Below, in pieces: positions 1 through 10,509 of a stretch of 64,000 nucleotides of DNA. Below the pieces are notes generated by a model that was not told where the DNA came from, did not search any database, and was given only the letters and a program-made list of their open reading frames with translations. How positions within the stretch are numbered: the stretch's first letter is position 1; each line of letters begins with the position of its first letter. The translations under genes were made by a program, and so were the position numbers. The DNA is from Thermoactinospora rubra (GTDB taxonomy: Bacteria; Actinomycetota; Actinomycetes; Streptosporangiales; Streptosporangiaceae): assembly GCF_002093975.1 (NCBI RefSeq), contig NZ_KZ084332.1:6579-70578 (forward strand). Reading direction: 5' to 3'.

Positions 1-2020
<2,020 letters not shown>

Positions 2021-2024
2021 GGGA

Positions 2025-2056
2025 GCCGTCACCGGAGCCTCGCCCCCGGTGACGGC
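2025..2056. terminator. Hairpin terminator after the PKS
   Basis: A perfect 11-bp stem (GCCGTCACCGG at 2025-2035 against CCGGTGACGGC at 2046-2056) with a 10-nt loop starts a few bases after the PKS stop codon. It lies between two convergent genes. There is no strong U-run, which is common in high-GC actinomycetes. Confidence 0.7.
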
Positions 2057-2063
2057 CCCCATA

Positions 2064-2108
2064 AACAGATGTCACCGGGTGGAACCGTTCCACCCGGTGA
2101 CATCTGTT
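2064..2108. terminator. 22-bp perfect inverted repeat, likely bidirectional terminator
   Basis: Bases 2064-2085 are the exact reverse complement of 2087-2108, with one unpaired base between them. The arms contain the same GTCACCGG/CCGGTGAC core as the hairpin just upstream. Its place between the convergent PKS and P450 genes favours a two-way transcription terminator. A perfect dyad of this length could also bind protein. Confidence 0.7.
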
Positions 2109-2141
2109 ATGACGTGCGAAGAGCTATGGCGTGCGAAGAGT

Positions 2142-3329
2142 TCACCAGCTGATGCGGAGCAGCGACGGGCCGCGGACGATGACGCCGTACTTCCACTCCA
2201 CGCCCTCCACGCCGTCCGCGAGCTTCATCTCCGGCATGCGGGACAGCAGCGCCTTCAGCGCCTCCTGCAGCTCCAGGCGGGCCAGCTGCGCGCCGATGCA
2301 GTAGTGCGAGCCGTGCCCGAACGTCAGGTGCGGGTTGTGCTTGCGAGTGAAGTCGATGGTCTCCGGATTCTCGAAGACCTCGGGGTCGCGGTTCGCGGCG
2401 TGCAGGTCGGGCAGCACGGGCTCGCCGGTCCGCACCAGGGTGTCGCCGATCCACACGTCCTCCAGCGCGTAGCGGGCGAACATCGCGGCCGTGTTGATCG
2501 GCACGTACCGCAGCAGTTCCTCGACCGCCGACGGGATCAGCTCCGGCTGCGCCTGCAGCTGCTCGAAGAGCTCACGCCGGGTGAGCAGGGTGAAGACGAA
2601 ACTCGGCAGCGCCGCGGCCACGGTCTCCACACCGCCGGTGAGCAGCCCGGCGCCGGCCAGCGCGAGCAGCTCGTTGTCATCCAGCTTGTTGCCGTTGTCC
2701 CGGGCGTAGACCAGCGCGCCGAGCAGGTCGTCGGTGGGCTCCTTACGGCGCTGCGCGACCAGGCCGGCGACGTAGTTGTCCAGCTCGTAGCCGATTTCGA
2801 ACAGCGTGTCCGACTTGGCGGTCTCGTCGTTGGTGAGGCCGTCGGTCCAGCGCCGGAAAAGATGCCGGTCCTCGAACGGCACGCCGAGCAGGTCGCAGAT
2901 GACGTTCACCGGCAGCAGCCGCGCCAGGTCCTCCACCACGTCGGCGGGTGGACCCTTCTCGATCATGTCGTCCACCAGCCGCGCGGCCAGGTCGCGCACG
3001 CTCGTGCGCATCTGCTCCATCCGGCGCGAGGTGAACGCCTTGGAGACCAGCTTGCGCAGCCGCGTGTGGTCCGGCGGGTCCATGCCCATGATGCCGTCGC
3101 CGACCAGCTGCCGGCGCAGCCGCGGCTGGTCCAGCCCCTGGGCGATGGCGCGGCTGAACCGCGGATCCGTCATGACCAGCTTGACGTCGGCGTAGCGGGT
3201 GGCCAGCCAGGCCGGCTCGCCGTACGGCATCTGCACCCGGCACAGCGGCTCGGTGGCCCGCAGCTGCTCATAGATCGGGGAGATGCCTATCTCGTGCATG
3301 TCGAATGGATAGTCGCGAATGACCGTCAC
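2142..3329 (-). CDS. Cytochrome P450 monooxygenase (polyketide tailoring)
   Basis: 395 residues, a normal length for a soluble bacterial class I P450. The heme-binding loop FGHGSHYCIG is present with its cysteine near residue 343. The I-helix segment GGVETV lies near residue 233 and the K-helix ExxR is seen in EELLRY. No membrane anchor is visible. Ferredoxin and reductase partners are not encoded nearby and must come from elsewhere. The GTG start at 3329 overlaps the stop of the mutase E gene by four bases (GTGA), so it is the last gene of a translationally coupled operon. Its likely job is hydroxylation or epoxidation of the macrolactam made by the adjacent PKS; the position oxidised cannot be told from sequence. 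Confidence 0.93.
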   Translation of the reverse strand: MTVIRDYPFDMHEIGISPIYEQLRATEPLCRVQMPYGEPAWLATRYADVKLVMTDPRFSRAIAQGLDQPRLRRQLVGDGIMGMDPPDHTRLRKLVSKAFTSRRMEQMRTSVRDLAARLVDDMIEKGPPADVVEDLARLLPVNVICDLLGVPFEDRHLFRRWTDGLTNDETAKSDTLFEIGYELDNYVAGLVAQRRKEPTDDLLGALVYARDNGNKLDDNELLALAGAGLLTGGVETVAAALPSFVFTLLTRRELFEQLQAQPELIPSAVEELLRYVPINTAAMFARYALEDVWIGDTLVRTGEPVLPDLHAANRDPEVFENPETIDFTRKHNPHLTFGHGSHYCIGAQLARLELQEALKALLSRMPEMKLADGVEGVEWKYGVIVRGPSLLRISW

Positions 3330-4588
3330 AGTGCCCTCCGGTTCGCCTGCTCCAGGGCCTCCGCGTCGAAGACCCGCTGGATGTGGGACAACGCCTCCAT
3401 GAGGTCGGCCGCGGTGACGCTCCGGCTGCGACGCCGGCCGACGACGCCGGACAGGGGAAGCGAGCCGATGTCCGCCCACTGCAGCCGTCCGTCGGTGTCG
3501 ATGAAGCTTCTCGTGCGCCCGGCGTTGTCCGGGTGCACGCAGTACGGCACGTCCAGCAGGCCGCGCCGGAACGCCGTCGACAGGGCGGCGCCGATGTCGC
3601 TGCCGCAGTTCAGCACCGCCTCCACGAGCGTGTACGCCTCGGCGTACACCTGGCCGCCGTCCGGTTCCCGGGCCGGCGCGTGGGCGACGGTCCCGCCGGC
3701 CACGGCGGCCGCGTGCTCGAGCGCCGAGACGTTCTCCTCGATGGTGGGGATCCGATGCGCCTCGGCGACGGTCTTGACGATGAGCCGCTCGGACCCGGAC
3801 CTCACCGCGAGCTCGGCCGCCTTGCCGAGCAGGGTCATCGCTCCGGCCGGCGTGCGGGGATAAAGGCCCATGTAGGCGTAGACGACGACGTGCCAGCGCG
3901 CGTGCGGCAGCAATTGCGCGCAGAGCCGGCGCAGCGCCGCCAACGCCTCGAGGTCCTGGGCCACGCTGGTCTGCTGGGCGTAGCTGACCGAGATGCTGCG
4001 CATGCCGTGCTGGTAGAAGAACATGGCCTCGAGCACGCTCAGCGCCACGAGCTGGCTGGGCGGGCAGAGCTGGCCCATCATGCAGCCGCCGAAGGTCTCG
4101 ACGTGCGGCTCGCCCTCCACCGAGTCGCGCAGCACCGCACAGCACGCCGCCCAGTTGCGCACCGACTCGGCGAGGGGCGTCCGGCCGTACGGCAGGCAGT
4201 ACGAGACCGGGCCGCCCTCCGTCGCGTGCAGTCCCGCCGCGGCGAGCGCCTTCATGATGGGCAGCGGCCGGGCGGATCCGTGCCGCACCTGCACCGGGAA
4301 GTCGGCGGCCATGACGCCGTCCAGCATGGCGCGCGTGACGTCGGGGTCGTAGTGGACGATCGGGTAGCCGTTCAGCCCGACGCCGTCGCGGAGGGCGCGC
4401 TCGACCGACGCCAGGTCCCCGTTCCTGGTGAAGCTGTCCAGGGTGATCGTGCCGACCGTGGTGGCGTTGGCGTTCTTGGTGGCCAGGAGCCCGGCGCGCA
4501 TCCGGGCCGGGGAGCTCATGCCCATGCGGGGCTGCACCACGAGCTTGCCCGCTCGGTGGCACCGCCGTACGAAATCTCCGAAGTTCAC
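3326..4588 (-). CDS. Glutamate (methylaspartate) mutase E subunit, VinI-like
   Basis: 420 residues matching the catalytic large subunit of adenosylcobalamin-dependent glutamate mutase, which rearranges L-glutamate to (2S,3S)-3-methylaspartate. Recognisable segments include the N-terminal GKLVVQPRMGMSSP, VGLNGYPIVHY, QVRHGSARPLPIMKA (substrate-binding Arg) and FGGCMMGQLCPPS. The GTG start at 4588 overlaps the S-subunit stop by four bases (GTGA), so the two subunits should be made in step. In primary metabolism this enzyme feeds glutamate fermentation. Here it sits among starter-unit genes, the arrangement known for vicenistatin (VinI), where it supplies 3-methylaspartate for the 3-aminoisobutyrate starter. 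Confidence 0.93.
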   Translation of the reverse strand: MNFGDFVRRCHRAGKLVVQPRMGMSSPARMRAGLLATKNANATTVGTITLDSFTRNGDLASVERALRDGVGLNGYPIVHYDPDVTRAMLDGVMAADFPVQVRHGSARPLPIMKALAAAGLHATEGGPVSYCLPYGRTPLAESVRNWAACCAVLRDSVEGEPHVETFGGCMMGQLCPPSQLVALSVLEAMFFYQHGMRSISVSYAQQTSVAQDLEALAALRRLCAQLLPHARWHVVVYAYMGLYPRTPAGAMTLLGKAAELAVRSGSERLIVKTVAEAHRIPTIEENVSALEHAAAVAGGTVAHAPAREPDGGQVYAEAYTLVEAVLNCGSDIGAALSTAFRRGLLDVPYCVHPDNAGRTRSFIDTDGRLQWADIGSLPLSGVVGRRRSRSVTAADLMEALSHIQRVFDAEALEQANRRAL

Positions 4589-5073
4589 GACGCGACTTCC
4601 AGCATCGGCTCGGGCGGTGACAGCGCGGTGAGGAGCCGGCGGAAGGATGCGATGCCCGCGGTGCCGTCGTCGAAGACGGCGTCGAACCCGGCGCTGAGCA
4701 GGTCGTCGATGTGGCCGCTGCTCTCCCCGCCGGTGATCCCCAGCTTGCCGCCGATGACCATGGGGATGCCGCGGAGCTCCGGGCAGGCCCGCAGCCGCTG
4801 GACGACCCGCAGGCCCTCCTGGTACCCGTGGCCGTTGACGCTGCTGATCACCACCATGGCGGGCAGGCGGGCGCGGCACTCCTGCACCAGCAGGTCGTCG
4901 GGCACGCACGGGCCGAGGTTGACCACCTCGTACCCGAGCTCCTCGATGACCAGCTGCAGGTAGACCAGGTTCCAGGTGTGCGCGTCGGAGGCGACGCTGG
5001 AGACGATGACGGGCCCGCGCCGGCATCGGGCGATGTCCGTGCGACCTGCGGCCTTGCCGGGGAGGAGGCTCAT
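4585..5073 (-). CDS. Glutamate (methylaspartate) mutase S subunit, B12-binding, VinH-like
   Basis: 162 residues forming one Rossmann-like cobalamin-binding domain, the small partner of the E subunit. The base-off B12 motif is seen as DAHTWN (D30, H32). The histidine that ligates cobalt and its Asp partner are kept, but the last residue of the classical DxHxxG is Asn. Further B12-fold landmarks are SSVNGHG in the middle and IGGKLG near the C-terminus. The ATG start at 5073 overlaps the decarboxylase stop (ATGA). The length matches the family, though an N-terminal extension of about 15 residues precedes the first strand. Confidence 0.92.
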   Translation of the reverse strand: MSLLPGKAAGRTDIARCRRGPVIVSSVASDAHTWNLVYLQLVIEELGYEVVNLGPCVPDDLLVQECRARLPAMVVISSVNGHGYQEGLRVVQRLRACPELRGIPMVIGGKLGITGGESSGHIDDLLSAGFDAVFDDGTAGIASFRRLLTALSPPEPMLEVAS

Positions 5074-6260
5074 GCGACCTCCACCCGGCGGTATTCCAGC
5101 CGTGTCACCGACTGGATCTCGCCCTGCCGTACCGCCACCTCCACCGGAGCCGGGCGGCCCAGGAAGCTCAGCAGGCTCGCCGTCGGGCCGTACGCGCCGA
5201 CGTTGGGGACGGTGACCAGGTCGCCGGGCTCGAGGTGGGGCACCTGAACGTCCCGGCCCAGCGTGTCGCCCGGGGTGCACAGCGGGCCCACGAGGGTGGC
5301 CACCTCCGTGGCGCCCTCGCCGTCGAGCCGGACCGCGACCGGCAGCAGCCGGCCCAGGCCGGACAGCCCGCCCAGGACGTTGATACCCGCGTCCAGGATG
5401 ACGAAGGTTCTGCCGCGGCTGCGCTTGACGTTCACCACGCGCGCCAGCAACCTGCCGCAGGAGGCGACCAGGTAGCGGCCGGACTCGCAGGCCAGCCGGG
5501 GCGATCCGGCCCGCCATCCCGGCAGGTGCAGGTCGAGCATCGCCTCCAGCTCGGTGCGGAGCTTCTCGTAGCGGGCGGGCTCGCCTCCGGTGGCGTACGG
5601 CGCGGCGAACCCGCCGCCGATGTCCAGGAACTCCAGCGGCATGCCCAGCTCGGCGGCCGTGGTGACGACGTGAAGGTACTCCGCCAGGAGCGCGTCTTCG
5701 CTCTCGGCGTTGCTCATCGTGAAGAAATGGGCGCCGACCAGCCGCGTTCCCGGCACCGAGGCGAGCGCGGGCATCAGGTCCGGCAGGGTCTCGCTGTCGA
5801 TGCCGAACTGCGAGGGCCGGCCCATCATCCGGATGCCGGTCGACGCGGCGGCGGAGGCGGTGTTGACGCGCAGCAGGCATCGGGCGACGGTGCCGTGCCG
5901 TCGCGCGGCGGCGCCGATGTGCCGCAGGTCGTCCAGCGACTCGGCGGAGAACATCCGGACCCCGGCGGCGAGGGCGGCCTCCAGCTCCGCATCGGTCTTG
6001 CCCGGGCCGGTGTAGAGGCACTCGGCGGGGGAGAAGCCGCCGGCGATCGCGGCTTGGAGCTCCCCGGTCGAGCTGATCTCGGCCCGGCAGCCGCCGGCGG
6101 ACAGGACCCGGCCGATGTCGGGATGCGGGTTGGCCTTGACGGCGTAGAAGAGCTCGAATCCCTCCGGCAGCGCGGAGAACAGGGCGTCGCGCTGGCGGGC
6201 GACCGCGTCCAGGTCGTAGACGTACAGCGGGGTGCCGAACCGCTCGGCCAGCTCGCTCAT
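5070..6260 (-). CDS. PLP-dependent decarboxylase (DAP/ornithine decarboxylase fold-III), VinO-like
   Basis: 396 residues of the alanine-racemase-fold decarboxylase family. The PLP lysine is K42 in FYAVKANPHP. The phosphate-binding glycine loop is LDIGGGF. The C-terminal barrel shows GPLCTPGDTLGRD and the tyrosine of VGAYGPTASLL. In free amino-acid metabolism this family makes lysine or polyamines. Beside glutamate mutase, an ACP and a 3-methylaspartate-type ligase, the expected role is decarboxylation of ACP-bound 3-methylaspartate to 3-aminoisobutyryl-ACP, as VinO does. The ATG at 6260 overlaps the ligase stop by four bases. Length and motifs are complete, so it should be active. Confidence 0.92.
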   Translation of the reverse strand: MSELAERFGTPLYVYDLDAVARQRDALFSALPEGFELFYAVKANPHPDIGRVLSAGGCRAEISSTGELQAAIAGGFSPAECLYTGPGKTDAELEAALAAGVRMFSAESLDDLRHIGAAARRHGTVARCLLRVNTASAAASTGIRMMGRPSQFGIDSETLPDLMPALASVPGTRLVGAHFFTMSNAESEDALLAEYLHVVTTAAELGMPLEFLDIGGGFAAPYATGGEPARYEKLRTELEAMLDLHLPGWRAGSPRLACESGRYLVASCGRLLARVVNVKRSRGRTFVILDAGINVLGGLSGLGRLLPVAVRLDGEGATEVATLVGPLCTPGDTLGRDVQVPHLEPGDLVTVPNVGAYGPTASLLSFLGRPAPVEVAVRQGEIQSVTRLEYRRVEVA

Positions 6261-7690
6261 CGTCCGGCTCCCTCCAGCATCTCGGCGAGCCGCCTGGTCG
6301 CGTTCTTGCCGTGGTCGGTCAGCGGGAGCTCGTCGAAGACGTAGCAGGCGGCCGGCACCTTCTGCGGCTCCAGGCGCTTGGCCAGCTCCCGCAGGACGAC
6401 GTGCGGTTCGAGGTCGGTCTCGGCGCACAGCGTCAGATCGCGCTCACCGGAGGGCGGGATGGCGGCGGCCGCCCGCACTCCTGGGATGTCCATGGCGGCG
6501 GCCTCGATCTCCAGCGTGCTCATCCGGATGCCCTTGCGCTTGAACATGTCGTCGCGGCGGCCGACGAAGTACAGGTAGCCGTCCTCGTCCAGGTAGCCGT
6601 AGTCGCCGGTGTGCAGGCGGAGGGCGCCGGTGCGCTCGTCCCGGCGGAAGGTGCGCGCGCTCAGCTCGGGGGCGCGCCAGTATCCGGGCATGACGTGGGG
6701 TCCGGTCACCACGATCTCGCCGACCTCGCCCGGGGGCAGCTCGCCGCCGTCGGCGTCCAGGATCAGGACCCGGGTGCCCCGCAGCGGGCGGCCCACGGAG
6801 TCCGGCCGCTCGCGGTCCTGGTCGGGCGGCATGATGGAGATCCGCTTGCACTCGGTCTGACCGAACTGCCGGACGATCCTGGCGCCCGGGAAGAACCGCC
6901 GCAGCCGGTCGATGGTGGCGGCGGGCAGGGCGGCGCCGGTGTTGGTGAACATGCGGACGGGCGGAGCGGGCTCCCGGTCACGCTCCGCCAGGGTGACGAT
7001 CATCGAGGCCAGCGAGGGGACGATCGGCACGATGGTCGCCCCGACCTCGCGCATGCGCTTGAGCAGCAGCAGGTCGGACTCGGTGCCGGCCAGCACGATC
7101 TGCGACCGGCCGAGGCAGGAGAGCAGCACCTTGTACAGGCCGTAGTCCCAGTACATCGGGAACCGGCAGAAGACCACGTCGTCGGGGCGGTACCCGAGCT
7201 CGGCCTGGATCGCCTCGGTGGCGAAGGTCATCTGGCGATGCGGGCAGATGACCGCCTTGGGCGCCGCCGTACTGCCGGAGGTGTAGATCAGCACGGCGAT
7301 GTCGTCGGGCCGCACGTCCACCGGCGGAGCCTGCGTGCCCAGCCGCGCCTCCACGTCGGGCCAGAACTCGGCGACGTCCCGGACGACCAGCTTGGGTTCG
7401 GCGTTCGCCAGCACCGAGCGCAGGTGGAACTCCTTCATCGCCGGGTTGAGCGGCACGAAGACCGCGCCGCGCCGGGACACGCCGAACATCAGCGCCACCG
7501 TTTCCCGGACCGTGGGCAGCAGAGCCGCGACGTGGTCGCCGGGTCCGATCCCCCGGTCGCGCAGCCAGGCCGCGACCGCGTGGCTGTAATCGGCGGTCTC
7601 GCGGTAATTCCATACTCCGGCGATATCCCGCACGGCGGGTGCGGACGGCGCCGCCGTGACCGCGTCGTCGAGCAGAGAATGAACGAGCAA
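6257..7690 (-). CDS. Stand-alone adenylation enzyme, VinN-like (3-methylaspartate-ACP ligase)
   Basis: 477 residues of the ANL superfamily. The P-loop is LIYTSGSTAAPKA (about residues 134-146), the A5 motif is QTECKRISI (278-286), the A7 motif is HTGDYG and the A10 lysine is in HGKNATRR. The K282-R283 pair after the conserved Glu, and D182 in the A4 region (YWDYGLY), match the residues I recall binding the alpha-carboxylate and amino group of 3-methylaspartate in VinN. This supports activation through the beta-carboxylate and loading on the discrete ACP. The only in-frame start with a ribosome site is TTG at 7690, preceded by an AAAGGGG tract nine bases upstream. It heads the coupled run ligase, decarboxylase, mutase S, mutase E, P450. 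Confidence 0.9.
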   Translation of the reverse strand: MLVHSLLDDAVTAAPSAPAVRDIAGVWNYRETADYSHAVAAWLRDRGIGPGDHVAALLPTVRETVALMFGVSRRGAVFVPLNPAMKEFHLRSVLANAEPKLVVRDVAEFWPDVEARLGTQAPPVDVRPDDIAVLIYTSGSTAAPKAVICPHRQMTFATEAIQAELGYRPDDVVFCRFPMYWDYGLYKVLLSCLGRSQIVLAGTESDLLLLKRMREVGATIVPIVPSLASMIVTLAERDREPAPPVRMFTNTGAALPAATIDRLRRFFPGARIVRQFGQTECKRISIMPPDQDRERPDSVGRPLRGTRVLILDADGGELPPGEVGEIVVTGPHVMPGYWRAPELSARTFRRDERTGALRLHTGDYGYLDEDGYLYFVGRRDDMFKRKGIRMSTLEIEAAAMDIPGVRAAAAIPPSGERDLTLCAETDLEPHVVLRELAKRLEPQKVPAACYVFDELPLTDHGKNATRRLAEMLEGAGR

Positions 7691-7747
7691 TGCCGTGATC
7701 CCCTTTTTGTTGAAACGCTAGCGCGGGGTGCGCGGCGCGCCATACCC

Positions 7748-9250
7748 CTATGCGACCCGTATTTTTCCGCCGTGCAGCCCGGCCGCGCGCGCCGCCAGCT
7801 CCAGGCGGTCGATCTTGCGATTCGAGTTCAGCGGGAATTCCGGCAGGTGGTGGAAATGCCGGGGAATCATTCCGTCGGGCAGCCGGTCTCGCAGCGCCCG
7901 GACGAGATCGGCCGGCGCGATCGGCTCGCCGGTGTAGAAGGCGACCAGCTCGGTGCCCGCGCCCGTGTCGGCCCCGACCACGACCGCGTCGTGGACACCG
8001 CAGGCCCGCATGGCGTGCTCGACCTCGGCCGGCTCCACCCGCCAGCCCTGCACCTGGACCTGGGAGTCCCGGCGGCCGAGGTAGGCCAGCTCGCCGCCGG
8101 GCAGCACGCGGACCCGGTCGCCGGTGCGGTACCAGCGCTTGCCGTCCCGCTCGAAGAAGCGCCCGCGCTCGTCGGCCGGATCGAGGTAGCCGGGAGTGAG
8201 CTGCGGCCCGGCCAGGCACAGCTCGCCCTCGGCGGCGTCGGCCGTACCGTCGTCACCCAGCAGCAGGTAGTCGTGCCCGGGATGGACGCGGCCGATGGGG
8301 ACCACGCCGTTGATCGCGACGTCCGGGCTCCGCCAGCGGTAGGCGGTGACGGTGATGGTCGCCTCGGTGGGCCCGTAGAGGTTCTCCAGCGTGGAGCGCG
8401 AGGCCGCGCGCTGCCAGTCCTCGGCGTCCCGGGACTTCAGCGCCTCCCCGGCGAAGAAGCTCCAGCGCAGGCCGGGCAGGGCGTGCTCGCCGAGCCCGCC
8501 CATCCGCCGGATCAGGTCGATGGCGCTCGGGGTGGAGAACCACACGGTCATGCGTTCCTCGGCGAGGAAGGCGGGCAGGTCGCGGTAGGCGCGCGGCGGC
8601 ACGGCCACCGCGGCGGCCCCCGCGCCCCACGCGCAGAACAGGTCGAAGACCGAGCAGTCGAAGTTCAGGTCGAACGCCTGGGAGAAGACGTCCTCGGCGG
8701 TGAAGTCGTAGCGCTCGTCCAGCAGGCGGAAGTAGTGGTCGGTGCCGCCATGGGTGATCACGACGCCCTTGGGGCGGCCGGTGGAGCCCGAGGTGAACAG
8801 AATGTAGGCCGGGTCGTCCCGCGCGGCCTTCGCTGGCGCCTCCAGCGCGTGCCGCCGCTCCGGCTGCTCCTCCTCGGGCGCGAGAACCGCCACGTCCGCG
8901 CGGTCCTCCAGCACTTCGGGCAGTACGGCGAGGCCGCGCCGATCTGCGATCACCGCCCTGGCGCCGGAGGCCAGCAGCATCTGCCGGGTCCGCGCGGCGG
9001 GGAAGTCGGGCCGCAGCGGCACGACGGCCGCGCCCGCGTACAGGGCGGCGAGGATGCCGGGGTAGGCGACGCCGCCCTTGCCCGCCAGCACGCCCACCGC
9101 CGGGGTGCCGGTGCGGGCCAGCGCCCCGCCCCAGAGCAGCGCCAGCTCGTGCAGCCGGCGGTAGGTGAGGACCGTGGGCCCGGCCTTCACCGCAATTCCG
9201 TCGGGACTGGCGGCCAGCCCCCGGACGAATCGCCGAGCCAGCCCGTCCAT
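7748..9250 (-). CDS. Stand-alone amino-acid adenylation enzyme, VinM-like (capping ligase)
   Basis: 500 residues with all main adenylation motifs: ILFTSGSTGRPKG (A3), NLYGPTEATIT (A5), RTGDRVR (A7), GRRDSQVQVQGWRVEP (A8) and the terminal catalytic lysine in NSNRKID (A10). It most resembles D-alanine-carrier-protein-ligase-like enzymes and lacks condensation and carrier domains. In the vicenistatin pathway the equivalent (VinM) joins L-alanine to the amine of 3-aminoisobutyryl-ACP, a temporary protecting group. A good ribosome site (GGAGG) lies six bases before the ATG at 9250. It is read away from the ACP gene across a 108-base shared promoter region. The exact amino acid used is not proven by sequence. 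Confidence 0.88.
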   Translation of the reverse strand: MDGLARRFVRGLAASPDGIAVKAGPTVLTYRRLHELALLWGGALARTGTPAVGVLAGKGGVAYPGILAALYAGAAVVPLRPDFPAARTRQMLLASGARAVIADRRGLAVLPEVLEDRADVAVLAPEEEQPERRHALEAPAKAARDDPAYILFTSGSTGRPKGVVITHGGTDHYFRLLDERYDFTAEDVFSQAFDLNFDCSVFDLFCAWGAGAAAVAVPPRAYRDLPAFLAEERMTVWFSTPSAIDLIRRMGGLGEHALPGLRWSFFAGEALKSRDAEDWQRAASRSTLENLYGPTEATITVTAYRWRSPDVAINGVVPIGRVHPGHDYLLLGDDGTADAAEGELCLAGPQLTPGYLDPADERGRFFERDGKRWYRTGDRVRVLPGGELAYLGRRDSQVQVQGWRVEPAEVEHAMRACGVHDAVVVGADTGAGTELVAFYTGEPIAPADLVRALRDRLPDGMIPRHFHHLPEFPLNSNRKIDRLELAARAAGLHGGKIRVA

Positions 9251-9358
9251 ACGCGACCTCCACCATAAATAGGGGTTCGACCGACATCGCAGTGATGGTT
9301 AACTCGATAACGACCGCCGGTCGTCCTGGCAACCCTTGATTTAAGGAGCGACAGCGAA
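9251..9358. promoter_or_regulatory. Divergent promoter region of capping ligase and ACP, with TAGGGGT motif
   Basis: This 108-base gap separates divergent genes and is relatively AT-rich, so it should hold both promoters. It contains TAGGGGT at 9270-9276. The same heptamer occurs in two other gaps of this cassette (7744-7750 on the opposite strand, and 11440-11446). Such sequences resemble half-sites of LuxR/LAL-type cluster regulators. The ACP ribosome site AAGGAG is at 9343-9348. Confidence 0.45.
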
Positions 9359-9607
9359 ATGTGGGACGCCCAGTTCGAAGAGCTGCTGCGCAGCTTCCTG
9401 CCGTATCTCCCGCCTTCCCAGCCGCTGGCGGAAAATCTCACGCTCCGCGATTTCGGGCTCGATTCCATAGCCACCGTGGAATTGCTCGCCTCGGTGGAGA
9501 GCCGGTACGGGATCCGCTTCGAGGACGACTCGCTCAGCATGGAGACCTTCCAGACGCCCGCGAGCCTGTGGAACGCCGTGCAGGCCGCTCAGGCCGTGGC
9601 CCGCTGA
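9359..9607 (+). CDS. Discrete acyl carrier protein, VinL-like
   Basis: 82 residues, one complete carrier domain. The phosphopantetheine serine is S36 in DFGLDSIATVEL. This ACP should carry the beta-amino-acid starter through loading, decarboxylation, capping and transfer, as VinL does. It is the only gene of the cassette between 2.1 and 11.4 kb on the plus strand. Its last 19 bases overlap the 3' end of the convergent acyltransferase gene. AAGGAG lies about ten bases before the ATG. Confidence 0.92.
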   Translation: MWDAQFEELLRSFLPYLPPSQPLAENLTLRDFGLDSIATVELLASVESRYGIRFEDDSLSMETFQTPASLWNAVQAAQAVAR

Positions 9608-10509
9608 GCCCGGGGCTGCAGGGCCGTACGCGGGTTGACGGCGACCACCTCGAAGGCCTGCCTGGTCACCGCGACTCGGCCGAACAAGCTGTCCGGGCCG
9701 CACACCCGGACGGCGCCGACGTCCAGCCGCTTCAACGCGCCGACCACATCCGGCCAGCGAAGCGGCTGGACGAAGCTTTTCAGCAGCATCTCCCGGATCT
9801 CCTCGCCGGTCCGCAGCACCGCGCCGTCCTGGTCCGCGATCACGGGAAGCGCGGGCTCGGCGAAGGTCAGCTTGCCGATCACCTCGTCTTCCGCCTTGCG
9901 CCGCAGCGCGCCGAACGCGCTCGCGTGCATCGGCGGGCGCATCGTGTACAGCGACAGCCCGCCGTTGGCGCGGATCTGGCGCGTCAGCCGGTCCAGGTGC
10001 CGCTCGCGCAGGGTCACCATGTGGAAGTCCCGGTCGATGTAGCACGAGATCTCCGACCAGGGCAGCTCCGCGAGCATCTCGACGACCCGCTCCCGCGGCA
10101 CGCGGACGAAGGAGTGCGTCACGACGTCCTGGTGCTCGCTCGCGAAGTACTCCTCCAGGCAGCGCGCCAGCCGTGAGGTCATCCACACCCCGTCGGAGAA
10201 GGACAGCGCGCCCACGTAGGCGGCCAGTGGCTTCTCCCCGAAGCTGGGCCCGGTGGCGTACGCCGGGGCTTCGCCGTACTCCTCGTCGGCCCACCGGGCC
10301 AGCGCCACGCAGCTGACGAAGAAGGCGACCTGCGCGTATTCGGTGTAGTCCCCCTCGCTGGAGCGCAGCCGCTCCAGCAGGGGGTATCCCAGGCGTGCGT
10401 CCGCCTCGGCGACCAGCTTCCTGGCGACCGGGTTGACGACCAGGAACCGTCCGACGTCGGCGAAGCGGATCGGTCCCATTCCGGGGAACACGACGGCTGT
10501 GGCACTCAT
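9589..10509 (-). CDS. Discrete acyltransferase, VinK-like
   Basis: 306 residues, similar to a malonyl-CoA:ACP transacylase but divergent. The nucleophile is S89 in GPSFGEK (GxSxG) and the catalytic histidine is H195 in PPMHASAFG. The usual malonate-binding arginine context of extender acyltransferases is not evident. In vicenistatin biosynthesis the equivalent enzyme VinK moves the dipeptidyl starter from the stand-alone ACP to the loading ACP of the PKS, and that is the role inferred here. The ATG at 10509 overlaps the stop of the hydrolase gene by one base (TGATG), so the two are coupled. Confidence 0.9.
   Translation of the reverse strand: MSATAVVFPGMGPIRFADVGRFLVVNPVARKLVAEADARLGYPLLERLRSSEGDYTEYAQVAFFVSCVALARWADEEYGEAPAYATGPSFGEKPLAAYVGALSFSDGVWMTSRLARCLEEYFASEHQDVVTHSFVRVPRERVVEMLAELPWSEISCYIDRDFHMVTLRERHLDRLTRQIRANGGLSLYTMRPPMHASAFGALRRKAEDEVIGKLTFAEPALPVIADQDGAVLRTGEEIREMLLKSFVQPLRWPDVVGALKRLDVGAVRVCGPDSLFGRVAVTRQAFEVVAVNPRTALQPRAQRATA

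Noticed and set aside
3326..5073. Glutamate mutase as part of glutamate fermentation
   Set aside because: No methylaspartase or mesaconate-pathway gene is nearby, and both genes are coupled to a decarboxylase, an ACP ligase and a P450.
6311..9268. A 985-residue plus-strand frame opposite both adenylation enzymes
   Set aside because: The minus-strand genes hold all adenylation motifs; the plus frame is His/Gly/Asp-rich shadow sequence.
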